A stretch of 33,847 nucleotides of DNA from Burkholderiaceae bacterium (GTDB lineage Bacteria; Pseudomonadota; Gammaproteobacteria; Burkholderiales; Burkholderiaceae_E): assembly GCA_023383035.1 (NCBI GenBank), contig JAHDYE010000011.1, forward strand, positions 1 through 33,847, in the 5' to 3' direction. Made by a program: the position numbers and the translations under genes. Numbering within the stretch: position 1 is the first letter of the stretch; each line of letters begins with the position of its first letter. Below are positions 15,478 to 22,353 of this stretch, piece by piece. A model generated the notes under the pieces. The model was not told the origin of the DNA. It saw nothing but the letters and a program-made list of their open reading frames with translations, and made no database searches.

Positions 15478-16776
15478 ATGACAGCCACCGCCATCCGTTC
15501 GCTGCACGCCCGCCAGGTCCTCGATTCGCGAGGCCGCCCCACGGTCGAAGTCGACATCGTCCTCGAAGACGGCTCGCCGGGCCGCGCCTCGGTGCCCTCG
15601 GGCGCCTCCACCGGCGCGGCCGAGGCGTACGAGCTGCGCGACCGCGAGCCCGCGCGCTACGCCGGACTCGGCGTGCGACGCGCGGTGGCCAACGCCAACG
15701 GCGAGATCGCCGACGCGCTGCGCGGCTGCGACGCCTGCGACCAGACCGGACTGGACCGGCGACTCGTCGAGCTCGACGGCACGCCGCGGCTCGAGCGCCT
15801 GGGCGCCAACGCGATCCTCGGCGTCTCGCTGGCGGCCTGCCGGGCCGCAGCGGTATCGCTACGCCAGCCGCTGTACCGGCGCATCGCGGACCTGGCCGGC
15901 ACCGGTGCGCTCACGATGCCGATGCCGATGGTCAACATCCTGTCGGGCGGCCTGCACGCCGGCCGCGGGATGGACGTGCAGGACTTCCTCGCGATCCCCG
16001 CCAGCGCGCGTTCGATCGCCGAGGCGATCGAGATGGTCGCCGCGGTGCGCGCGGCCGCCAGCGAAGCGATGACGCAGCGCGGCCTGCCCACGCTGCTGGC
16101 CGACGAGGGCGGATTGAGCCCGGGTCTGGCGACCGGCCGCGAGGCGCTGGAGCTGTTGGTCGAATCGATCGCCCGCGCAGGCCTGGCAGCGGGCCGCGAC
16201 GTGAGCATCGCGATCGACGTGGCGGCGACCTCCCTGAAGGGCCCGGCACCCGGCCGCTACCGACTCGCCCGGGAGGGCCGCGATGCGAGCAGCGCCGAGA
16301 TGGTCGAGCTGGCGGCCGGTTGGGTGCGCGACTTTCCGGTGGTGTCGATCGAGGACGCGCTCGACGAAGAAGACTGGACCGGCTGGCGGGCGTTGACCGA
16401 GCGACTGGGCAGCTCCGCGCAGCTGGTGGGCGACGACCTGTTCACCACGAACCCGGCACGGGTGGCGCGCGGCATCGCCGAAGGCGTGGCCAACGGCGTG
16501 CTGATCAAGCTGAACCAGAACGGCACATTGAGCGGCACGCTGGACGTGATGCGCCGGGCCCGCGAGGCGGGCTATGCGCCGGTCGTTTCGGCGCGCTCCG
16601 GAGAGACCGAGGACCCGTTCATCGCCGACCTGGCGGTGGGCACCGGCGCCGGCCAGATCAAGATCGGCTCGCTGCGCTGCGGCGAGCGACTCGCCAAGTA
16701 CAACCAGTTGCTGCGCATCGAGGAGGAAAGCGGCGCGCCCTTTGCCGGCACCTCGGCGCTGGCCGGCCGGCGGTGA
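15478..16776 (+). CDS. Enolase-superfamily protein, divergent phosphopyruvate hydratase homologue
   Basis: This 432-residue protein is full length for enolase and plainly homologous along its whole length (VLDSRGRPTVEVD, PSGASTG, MPMVNILSGGLHAG, LADEGGLSP, VSIEDALDEEDW, VGDDLFTTNP, KLNQNGTL, SARSGETEDPF). In yeast numbering the metal ligands (Asp246, Glu295, Asp320) and catalytic Glu211, Lys345, Lys396 and His159 are kept. Glu168 is Asp (VQDFLAIP) and His373 is Ala (SARSGETED), both substrate-contact positions. It is probably a second, specialised copy rather than the glycolytic enzyme. The ATG at 15478 gives the normal enolase N-terminus but has no good ribosome site; an in-frame ATG at 15451 is possible. 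A kinase gene overlaps its stop. Confidence 0.85.
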   Translation: MTATAIRSLHARQVLDSRGRPTVEVDIVLEDGSPGRASVPSGASTGAAEAYELRDREPARYAGLGVRRAVANANGEIADALRGCDACDQTGLDRRLVELDGTPRLERLGANAILGVSLAACRAAAVSLRQPLYRRIADLAGTGALTMPMPMVNILSGGLHAGRGMDVQDFLAIPASARSIAEAIEMVAAVRAAASEAMTQRGLPTLLADEGGLSPGLATGREALELLVESIARAGLAAGRDVSIAIDVAATSLKGPAPGRYRLAREGRDASSAEMVELAAGWVRDFPVVSIEDALDEEDWTGWRALTERLGSSAQLVGDDLFTTNPARVARGIAEGVANGVLIKLNQNGTLSGTLDVMRRAREAGYAPVVSARSGETEDPFIADLAVGTGAGQIKIGSLRCGERLAKYNQLLRIEEESGAPFAGTSALAGRR

Positions 16777-17822
16777 GCAAGGACGCTGCGGCGAGCCCGC
16801 CGCCGACGACGAGCGATCCGGAGGTCGCAGTCGATGTGCAGGTCCTGATCTCGGGCTTCCTGGTCCGCCACGGCCTGGCAGCGGCCGGCGACACCCTTCG
16901 CTGCACGCCGCTCGAGGGCGGCGTGTCCTCGGACATCTGGCGGATCGACACCGGCCTCGGCACGGTCTGCGTGAAGCGCGCGCTTCCGAAGCTCAAGGTG
17001 GCGGCAGACTGGCGCGCCCCGATCTCGCGCAACACCTACGAATGGGCCTGGCTCGAGTTCGCGGCACGCCATATGCCGAAGGCGGTGCCGGCACCGCTGG
17101 CGCATGACCCGCAGGCCGGTCTGTTCGCGATGGCCTGGCTCGACCCCGGGCGGTACCCCGTCTGGAAGCGACAACTGCTCGACGGCCGGGTCGAGCCCGA
17201 GACCGCCCGGTCGGTCGGCACGGTCCTCGGCCGGATCCACTTCGCCAGCGCCCACGACCCGGCACTGGCCGCCGCATTTCCTACGCTGTCGAACTTCCAC
17301 GCGTTACGGCTGGAGCCCTACCTGCTCGCGACGGCGACCCGGCATCCGGATCTCGCGACGCGCCTGCACGGCCTGGCCGAGCGCACCGGCTCCAAGCAGA
17401 TCGCCCTGGTCCACGGCGACGTGAGTCCCAAGAACATCCTGGTGGGCCCGGACGGGCCGATCCTGCTCGACGCCGAGTGCGCCTGGTACGGCGACCCGGC
17501 CTTCGACATCGCCTTCTGCCTGAACCACTTGTTGCTGAAGGGTCTGGTCCGCTCCGAGCTGCGCGGCAAGCTCACCGCGAGTTTCGAGGCCTTCGTGAAG
17601 GCCTACTTCGCGGAAGCCCGCTTCGAACCGCGCTCGGACCTGGAGGCGCGGGCCGCGGCGCTGCTGCCGGCGCTGATGCTGGCCCGCGTGGACGGCAAGT
17701 CGCCGGTCGAATACCTGCGCGACGAAGCGCGGCGCGATACGGTCCGGCACTTCGCCCGCCCGCGCATCGCCGCCGCGCCCAGCACCCTCGAGGAGGTCGT
17801 CCGCGACTGGATCTCGGTCTGA
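16773..17822 (+). CDS. APH-family small-molecule phosphotransferase
   Basis: This 349-residue cytosolic kinase has the aminoglycoside phosphotransferase/choline-kinase fold. The catalytic loop is VHGDVSPKNILV (Asp as base, Asn as metal ligand), followed by LLDAECAWYGDPAFDIA as the DFG-equivalent; the N-lobe has LEGGVSSDIWRIDT and a Lys in VCVKRA. The GTG start overlaps the enolase-like stop by 4 bases, so the two proteins are made together. APH-fold kinases act on sugars, hydroxy acids, homoserine, methylthioribose and others, not only antibiotics. With an enolase-like partner, phosphorylation of a hydroxy acid followed by elimination is attractive. That is inference. The gene converges on the MFS gene with 5 bases between stops. 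Confidence 0.85.
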   Translation: MSKDAAASPPPTTSDPEVAVDVQVLISGFLVRHGLAAAGDTLRCTPLEGGVSSDIWRIDTGLGTVCVKRALPKLKVAADWRAPISRNTYEWAWLEFAARHMPKAVPAPLAHDPQAGLFAMAWLDPGRYPVWKRQLLDGRVEPETARSVGTVLGRIHFASAHDPALAAAFPTLSNFHALRLEPYLLATATRHPDLATRLHGLAERTGSKQIALVHGDVSPKNILVGPDGPILLDAECAWYGDPAFDIAFCLNHLLLKGLVRSELRGKLTASFEAFVKAYFAEARFEPRSDLEARAAALLPALMLARVDGKSPVEYLRDEARRDTVRHFARPRIAAAPSTLEEVVRDWISV

Positions 17823-17827
17823 CCGTC

Positions 17828-19036
17828 TCACACCGGCACCGGCGCGATGCGTGCTTCCCGTATCGGCAGGTTGACGACCGCCGCGGCTGCGGCAAGCGCC
17901 ATGTCGGCGTACCACATCCACTGGTAATCGCCGGACTGGACGAGCGTGATTCCGCCGAGATACGCGCCCAGGAATCCGCCGACCTGGTGCGACAGGAGCG
18001 TCAGGCCGAACAGCGTGGCGAGATAGCGCACGCCGAAGAGCTTGCCTACGATCGACGCGGTCGGCGGCACCGTGGCGAGCCAAGTGAGCCCGAGGCCGAT
18101 GGCGAACAGGTAGAACGTCCACTCGGTCTTCGGCGCGACCAGGTACCACGCGATCAGGACGGCGCGCGACCCGTACATCACCGCGAGGATGTACTTGCTC
18201 CGGAACCGCGAGATCGACGACCCGGCGAGCAGGCTGCCGGCGATATTGGCCAGACCGATCAGCGCGAGCGACCAGCTTGCCACCGACGCCGGCAGCCCGC
18301 ACAGATCGACTTCCCCCGGCAGGTGCGTGACCAGGAACGCGATGTGGAATCCGCAGGTGAAGAATCCGGCGTGCAGCAGCAGGTAGCTGCGATCGGCCAT
18401 CGCGCTGCGTACGGCGCGCCACGGCGTCGCATGATCGCCGGTCGCCTTCGCGGGATGCACCGGAGCCTTTGGGCTCACGACCTTCGCGAGGGGCAACGCG
18501 GCGAGCGTGATCGCCGCGAGCGACCACATCGCGCCCATCCATCCGAGCAGTCCGATCAGCCCTTGCGAGATGGGCGCGAACACGAACTGGCCGAACGATC
18601 CACCCGCATTGATGATTCCGGCAGCCTTGCCGCGGCCTTCGGCCGGGAGCCTCTGCGCCGCGGCACCGATCAGCACCGAAAAACTGCCCGCACCCGAGCC
18701 GATGGCGACGAGAAACCCGAGCGACATGACGAGACCGAAGGTCGACGTCATGAACGGCGTCATCGCGGTGCCGATCGCAAGCACGATCAGTCCGCCGACG
18801 AGCACCCGGGCGGGTCCGTGACGATCAGCCATCGCGCCGGCGATCGGCTGGATGACGCCCCACATCAACTGGGACACTGCCATCGCAAGGCTGATGGCCG
18901 TGATCCCGAGCCCGGTCGACGTATTGATCGGCGATACGAACAGGCCGAGCGATTGCCGTGCGCCCATCGTGACCATCAGGAACGCCGCCGCCGCCAGGGT
19001 AACCGCCCACGCGGTGCGCTGGTTCTGGTTCAGCAT
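17828..19036 (-). CDS. MFS transporter
   Basis: This 402-residue, about 12-helix inner-membrane carrier belongs to the major facilitator superfamily. The loop between helices 2 and 3 carries GAMADRHGPARVLVGG, the MFS motif A region, and the N-terminus MGARQSLGLFVSPI resembles the oxalate/formate-antiporter-like and monocarboxylate branch. The substrate is unknown. It is divergent from a TetR regulator, and its promoter carries two operator-like inverted repeats, so it is probably the TetR target. Whether it exports or imports cannot be told from sequence. Confidence 0.88.
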   Translation of the reverse strand: MLNQNQRTAWAVTLAAAAFLMVTMGARQSLGLFVSPINTSTGLGITAISLAMAVSQLMWGVIQPIAGAMADRHGPARVLVGGLIVLAIGTAMTPFMTSTFGLVMSLGFLVAIGSGAGSFSVLIGAAAQRLPAEGRGKAAGIINAGGSFGQFVFAPISQGLIGLLGWMGAMWSLAAITLAALPLAKVVSPKAPVHPAKATGDHATPWRAVRSAMADRSYLLLHAGFFTCGFHIAFLVTHLPGEVDLCGLPASVASWSLALIGLANIAGSLLAGSSISRFRSKYILAVMYGSRAVLIAWYLVAPKTEWTFYLFAIGLGLTWLATVPPTASIVGKLFGVRYLATLFGLTLLSHQVGGFLGAYLGGITLVQSGDYQWMWYADMALAAAAAVVNLPIREARIAPVPV

Positions 19037-19093
19037 ACGCTGCTCCGCTCCTTCGGCACGGCGGCATCCCGCGGATGCGGCTGCCCTGGATAG

Positions 19094-19107
19094 ATGACGC
19101 TCGTCAT
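19094..19107. promoter_or_regulatory. TetR operator-like inverted repeat 1
   Basis: ATGACGCTCGTCAT is a perfect 6-base-arm inverted repeat. It sits at the expected transcription start of the MFS promoter, 25 bases (centre to centre) from a second copy of the motif. It is probably bound by the divergently encoded TetR protein. Confidence 0.65.
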
Positions 19108-19113
19108 GATTGT

Positions 19114-19144
19114 ATTATATGACGATCATCATGTATGCTGTCAA
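19114..19144 (-). promoter_or_regulatory. Sigma-70 promoter of the MFS gene, overlapped by TetR operator 2
   Basis: On the minus strand a consensus TTGACA (19144-19139) and TATAAT (19119-19114) are separated by 19 bases. Operator-like repeat 2, ATGACGATCATCAT (19119-19132, one mismatch between arms), lies inside the spacer. A repressor bound there would block RNA polymerase. Confidence 0.6.
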
Positions 19145-19173
19145 CGCCCAGTGATGCCCCGGGAGCGAGCGAC

Positions 19174-19767
19174 ATGAAAGTGACCAGGGAAGAGGCGACT
19201 CGCAACCGCGAGCGGATCATCGATGCCGCGGCGCGGCTGTTCCGCGAGAAGGGGTTCGATGGCATCGGCGTCGCCGACCTCATGAAGGAGGTCGGCCTGA
19301 CGCACGGGGGTTTCTACGGCCACTTCGCTTCGAAGGACGACCTGGAGGTGCAGGCCTGCGCGCGCGCGCTCGCCCGGTCGCTCTCGCTCTGGAAGAAGCG
19401 CTCGGACGCTGCGCCCGACGATCCCCTTTCGGCGATCACGGACGCCTACCTCACCGCCAGGCACCGCGACGATCCGGGCGCGGGATGCCTGCTCGCGGCG
19501 CTCGGCCCGGATCTCTCGCGCCGAGGCCCGGGCGTACGGCGCGCGGTCACGGAGTACCTGGACTCCGCCTTCGGTCTGTTGGCGAAGCTGGTGCCCGGCA
19601 GATCGAAAGCGGCGAGAAGGCGCAAGGCGATCGGCACTTATGCGAGTCTCGTCGGCGCCTTGGTGCTGGCGCGGGCCGTCGACGACGATGCGCTGTCGCG
19701 CGAGATCCTCGACACGGTCCGGGAAGCCCTGTCGTCCTCGCATCCACGCAGGGAGGTGCTCCCGTGA
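19174..19767 (+). CDS. TetR/AcrR-family repressor
   Basis: This regulator is 197 residues from the ATG at 19174, which has GGGAG 8 bases upstream; a 13-codon longer start at 19135 falls inside the divergent promoter and is less likely. The N-terminal helix-turn-helix is textbook TetR: RERIIDAAARLFREKGFDGIGV split around the first helix, then GLTHGGFYGHFASKDDLE. The C-terminal ligand domain includes GCLLAALGPDLSR. It lies divergent to the MFS gene, with two inverted repeats between them, and its stop overlaps the GTG of the broken dehydrogenase gene. Likely role: autoregulation and MFS repression, relieved by a small molecule. Confidence 0.88.
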   Translation: MKVTREEATRNRERIIDAAARLFREKGFDGIGVADLMKEVGLTHGGFYGHFASKDDLEVQACARALARSLSLWKKRSDAAPDDPLSAITDAYLTARHRDDPGAGCLLAALGPDLSRRGPGVRRAVTEYLDSAFGLLAKLVPGRSKAARRRKAIGTYASLVGALVLARAVDDDALSREILDTVREALSSSHPRREVLP

Positions 19768-20128
19768 ATACCCGAACCGCGCTGGTGATGGGCGCCGGCG
19801 ACAGCCTCGGCGCCGCGCTCGCGCGACGTTTCGCGCGGGAAGGCGTGGCGGTGTGCGTGGCACGACGGCTTGCGCGCGCTGGCGCAGAGCATGGCGCGCG
19901 AGTTCGGCAAGCAGGGCCTGCACATCGTGCACCCGGTGATCGACGGGCCGATCGACACGCCCTTCGTGCGCGAGCGGTTCCTCGATCTGGTGGCGTCGCG
20001 GCCCGCCGACGGGCTGCTGGCACCCGACGACAGCCGACACGTACTGGATGCTGCACTGCCAGAGGCGCAGCGCCTGGACCTTCGAGCTCGACCTGCGCCC
20101 CTGGCTCGAACCCATCACCAACTTCTGA
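19764..20128 (+). pseudogene. Short-chain dehydrogenase/reductase remnant (internal deletion plus frameshifts)
   Basis: The GTG start overlaps the tetR stop. The first about 35 codons encode an intact SDR nucleotide-binding start (TRTALVMGAGDSLGAALAR). At about 19864 the sequence jumps, in another frame, to the C-terminal third of an SDR (LRALAQSMAREFGKQGLHIV, then IDGPIDTPFVRERF). Near 20030 the frame shifts again to YWMLHCQRRSAWTFELDLRP ending at the TGA at 20126-20128. The central region with the catalytic Ser-Tyr-Lys residues is missing, so no active enzyme can be made. The ancestral gene probably sat in an operon between tetR and the isomerase gene. Confidence 0.82.
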
Positions 20129-20138
20129 AGGAGCTGCC

Positions 20139-20744
20139 ATGAGCCTGCAGGCCGACTTCTACTTCGATTACGGCAGCCCCACCAGCTACCTCGCCTGGGT
20201 CCAGCTCCCGGGCATCGTCGAGCGCACGGGCGTCACCATCCACTACAAGCCCATCCTGCTCGGCGGCGTGCTGAAGGCGGCGGGCAATGCATCCCCGATG
20301 GACGTACCGGCCAAGCGGAACTGGATGGCCAGGGACATGGCATCGTTCGCCCGCCGCTACGGGGTGCCTTTCCGGCTCAACCCGCTCTTTCCGATCAACA
20401 CGCTTCCCCTGATGCGCGGCGCGATCCACGCGCAGCGCGAAGGTTTCCTGGTCCCCTACTCCGACGCGATGTTCCGCGCGATGTGGGTCGATGCGCGCGA
20501 CATGTCGAATCCGGCGGTGATCGCCGAGGTGCTGGCGGGCGCCGGCATCGACGCCGCTCGACTGATGGCCGGCGCGCAGGAACCCGGGATCAAGGAAGCG
20601 CTGAAGGCGGAAACCGAAGCCGCCGTGCAGCGCGGCCTGTTCGGCGCCCCGGTGCTCTTCGTCGGCGACGAGATGTTCTTCGGCCAGGATCGCCTGCCAT
20701 ACGCGGAGGAACAGTTGCGCAGCCTCGGAAGGAGCGCACCATGA
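20139..20744 (+). CDS. 2-hydroxychromene-2-carboxylate isomerase / DsbA-like (GST-kappa) family protein
   Basis: This 201-residue thioredoxin-fold protein has the family N-terminus FYFDYGSPTSYLAWVQLP with the Ser that activates glutathione, the inserted helical domain (NWMARDMASFARRYGVPF), and the closing GAPVLFVGDEMFFGQDRL. NahD-type members use glutathione to isomerise ring-opened aromatic intermediates; many relatives have unknown substrates. It starts 10 bases after the remnant dehydrogenase stop with AAGGAG upstream. A short 22-codon frame overlaps its stop but has no recognisable content. Confidence 0.87.
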   Translation: MSLQADFYFDYGSPTSYLAWVQLPGIVERTGVTIHYKPILLGGVLKAAGNASPMDVPAKRNWMARDMASFARRYGVPFRLNPLFPINTLPLMRGAIHAQREGFLVPYSDAMFRAMWVDARDMSNPAVIAEVLAGAGIDAARLMAGAQEPGIKEALKAETEAAVQRGLFGAPVLFVGDEMFFGQDRLPYAEEQLRSLGRSAP

Positions 20745-20842
20745 GGGTGCCGCAAGCACCTTCGGCAGTTGATCGCGATCATGCCGCGCCGCCGCAGCCT
20801 GGTCGATAATTCCCGGTTTCACACGTCTCAGGAAATGCTTCG

Positions 20843-21187
20843 ATGACCCGCATCCAGATCTTCGAATCGGCACGTTCGGAAGCAGGGCGCAATGCCCGGA
20901 ACCGTCTCGAGGCGATGACGGAAGTCGCGCGCGCCCGCGAGCAGGGCGCCGATATCGAGCACTACGAGTTCGCGAGCGATGCTTCCGAGTTCCTGCGCGA
21001 TGCGCAGGTCAAGGCATACATCGACACCGCGGGTGCCGATGCGCTGCCGCTGGTCCTGGTCGACGGCAAGCAGGCGCTCGCCGGGCGGTATCCCACGCGT
21101 GCCGAGCTGGCGCGCTGGAGCGGCCTGTCGATCGTCAAGGTCCATCCCGACAGCGTGAACTGCTGCAGCGGCGGCAACTGCGGTTGA
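20843..21187 (+). CDS. arsD: ArsD-family metallochaperone homologue without the N-terminal cysteines
   Basis: This 114-residue protein aligns with ArsD along its length. KAYIDTAGADALPLVLVDGK and GRYPTRAELARWSGL are diagnostic. ArsD normally binds As(III)/Sb(III) with an N-terminal CC...C site (FDPAMCCSTGVCG in E. coli) and hands the metalloid to the ArsA ATPase. Here that position reads FESARSEAG, with no cysteine. A C-terminal NCCSGGNCG remains, matching the tail cysteines of ArsD. The chaperone site defined in E. coli is thus absent, so arsenic delivery is doubtful; a repressor-like or other metal role is possible. No arsA, arsB or arsR lies in the window. An AGGAA ribosome site precedes the ATG. 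Confidence 0.82.
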   Translation: MTRIQIFESARSEAGRNARNRLEAMTEVARAREQGADIEHYEFASDASEFLRDAQVKAYIDTAGADALPLVLVDGKQALAGRYPTRAELARWSGLSIVKVHPDSVNCCSGGNCG

Positions 21188-21193
21188 AGCGCT

Positions 21194-21355
21194 TCACAGC
21201 ACCGCTTCGGGCCCCTTGCGCTCGATGAGATCGAGCAGTTTCGAGGAGGGCCCGCTAGACTTCTCGTCGCCGATCTCTCCCTTGCGAACGGTGGAAACGC
21301 TGGTGTTGAGCATCCCCGCGAGAACGGCCTGACTCAGGCGGAGACTCTCGGTCAC
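21194..21355 (-). pseudogene. Truncated HigA/NadS-type XRE antitoxin remnant
   Basis: From a GTG at 21355 the frame encodes 53 residues: a helix-turn-helix (LRLSQAVLAGMLNTSVSTVR) followed by SSGPSSKLLDLIERKGPEAV, the characteristic tail of HigA/NadS-family antitoxins. These proteins are normally about 95-105 residues, so the N-terminal half is gone, and the usual WExG after the recognition helix is degraded to GEIG. No toxin gene is adjacent. The LysR gene starts 31 bases away on the other strand, which probably marks the breakpoint. Confidence 0.65.
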
Positions 21356-21385
21356 GGTAGGGCCGCTCCGGGCGATAATTACCCG

Positions 21386-22324
21386 ATGCGCCTGCGACAC
21401 GTCGAAATCCTCTACGCGATCAAGAAGACCGGCTCGATCAGCGCCGCCGCCGAGGCGCTCTCGATCACCCAGCCGGCCGCCAGCAAGATCCTGAAGCACG
21501 CCGAGCAGCGGCTCGGCTTCGCACTGTTTCGCCGCAGCCGAGGGCGCGTATACCCGACCGACGAAGCCGAACTCCTGCTGATCGAGGTCGAGAAGGTGTT
21601 CGCCGCGCTCGAGAGAACCCGGGACGCCGCGCGCATCCTGCGCCAGCGCCAGGACACGCGCCTGACCGTGGCCTGCCTCCCGAGCCTCGGCTTCAGCGTC
21701 GTGCCGCGCACCGTACAGTCCTTCCGGAAACGGCATCCGGGAACGATGATCGAGATCGGGGCGCGCCACTCGTCGGAAATCATCAGCTGCCTGCTCGCCC
21801 GCGAGTTCGACCTCGGCATCGGCTTCGGTCCGGAGAGCGGCGAGTGCGCCCCGCTCGGGATCGAGGCAACCCTGCTCGCCGTGGGCCGGATGCTGTACAT
21901 CGACCACGCTTCGAGCCGCGCCGCCACCGCCACCGGGAGCGTGCGGCTCTCCGATCTCGATGAACGACGCCTCATCGGACTGAACACCGGGCACCATCTC
22001 GGCACGAGCCTCAATCGCGCCCTCACCGAGCACGGACTGACCGGCGTGCCCGGCATCCAGGTGCAGACCTACTATTTCGCGCTCGGCCTCGTGGCGGCGG
22101 GTACCGGATGTGCGGTGGTCGACGAGTTCACGGCCGGCGCGAGCTCAGCCGACGTCATCGTCCGTCCGATCGAACCGACGATCCGGTTCGGTGTGTACGC
22201 GTACACTCGCGGGCCGCGTCCGCCCGATGGCCGGATGCTCGAGTTCCTCGAGTGCCTGCGCGCCACGTGCCTCGACAACCGTGTCGGTGATGACCGGTTG
22301 GCCGCCCGCCCAGCGGCGCGATGA
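21386..22324 (+). CDS. LysR-family transcriptional regulator
   Basis: This 312-residue regulator has the N-terminal winged helix (LRHVEILYAIKKTGSISAAA, then ITQPAASKILKHAEQRLGF, FRRSRGR) and a periplasmic-binding-protein-like effector domain (RLTVACLPSLGFSVVP onward). There is no Shine-Dalgarno sequence; GATAAT at 21373-21378 lies only 7 bases before the ATG, so the transcript may be near-leaderless. It converges on the imidazole-acid operon with 29 bases between stops, not divergent from any likely target. LysR proteins of amino-acid and aromatic pathways often sit at an operon end, so control of that operon is possible but unproven. Confidence 0.87.
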   Translation: MRLRHVEILYAIKKTGSISAAAEALSITQPAASKILKHAEQRLGFALFRRSRGRVYPTDEAELLLIEVEKVFAALERTRDAARILRQRQDTRLTVACLPSLGFSVVPRTVQSFRKRHPGTMIEIGARHSSEIISCLLAREFDLGIGFGPESGECAPLGIEATLLAVGRMLYIDHASSRAATATGSVRLSDLDERRLIGLNTGHHLGTSLNRALTEHGLTGVPGIQVQTYYFALGLVAAGTGCAVVDEFTAGASSADVIVRPIEPTIRFGVYAYTRGPRPPDGRMLEFLECLRATCLDNRVGDDRLAARPAAR

Positions 22325-22353
22325 GCCGACGCGCCGGGTGCCTGCGCAGGTCC

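Noticed and set aside
16773-17822. Antibiotic (aminoglycoside) resistance kinase
   Set aside because: The fold is shared by many metabolic kinases; coupling to an enolase-like gene and lack of resistance context argue for a metabolic role.
20741-20809. 22-codon frame overlapping the isomerase stop (ATGA)
   Set aside because: Coupled-looking start but no recognisable content, very short and Pro/Ala-rich; may be the stub of a lost gene but cannot be supported.
22325-22353. Possible bidirectional terminator between the LysR and aminotransferase stops
   Set aside because: Contains only the small palindrome CCTGCGCAGG, with no adjoining T-run.
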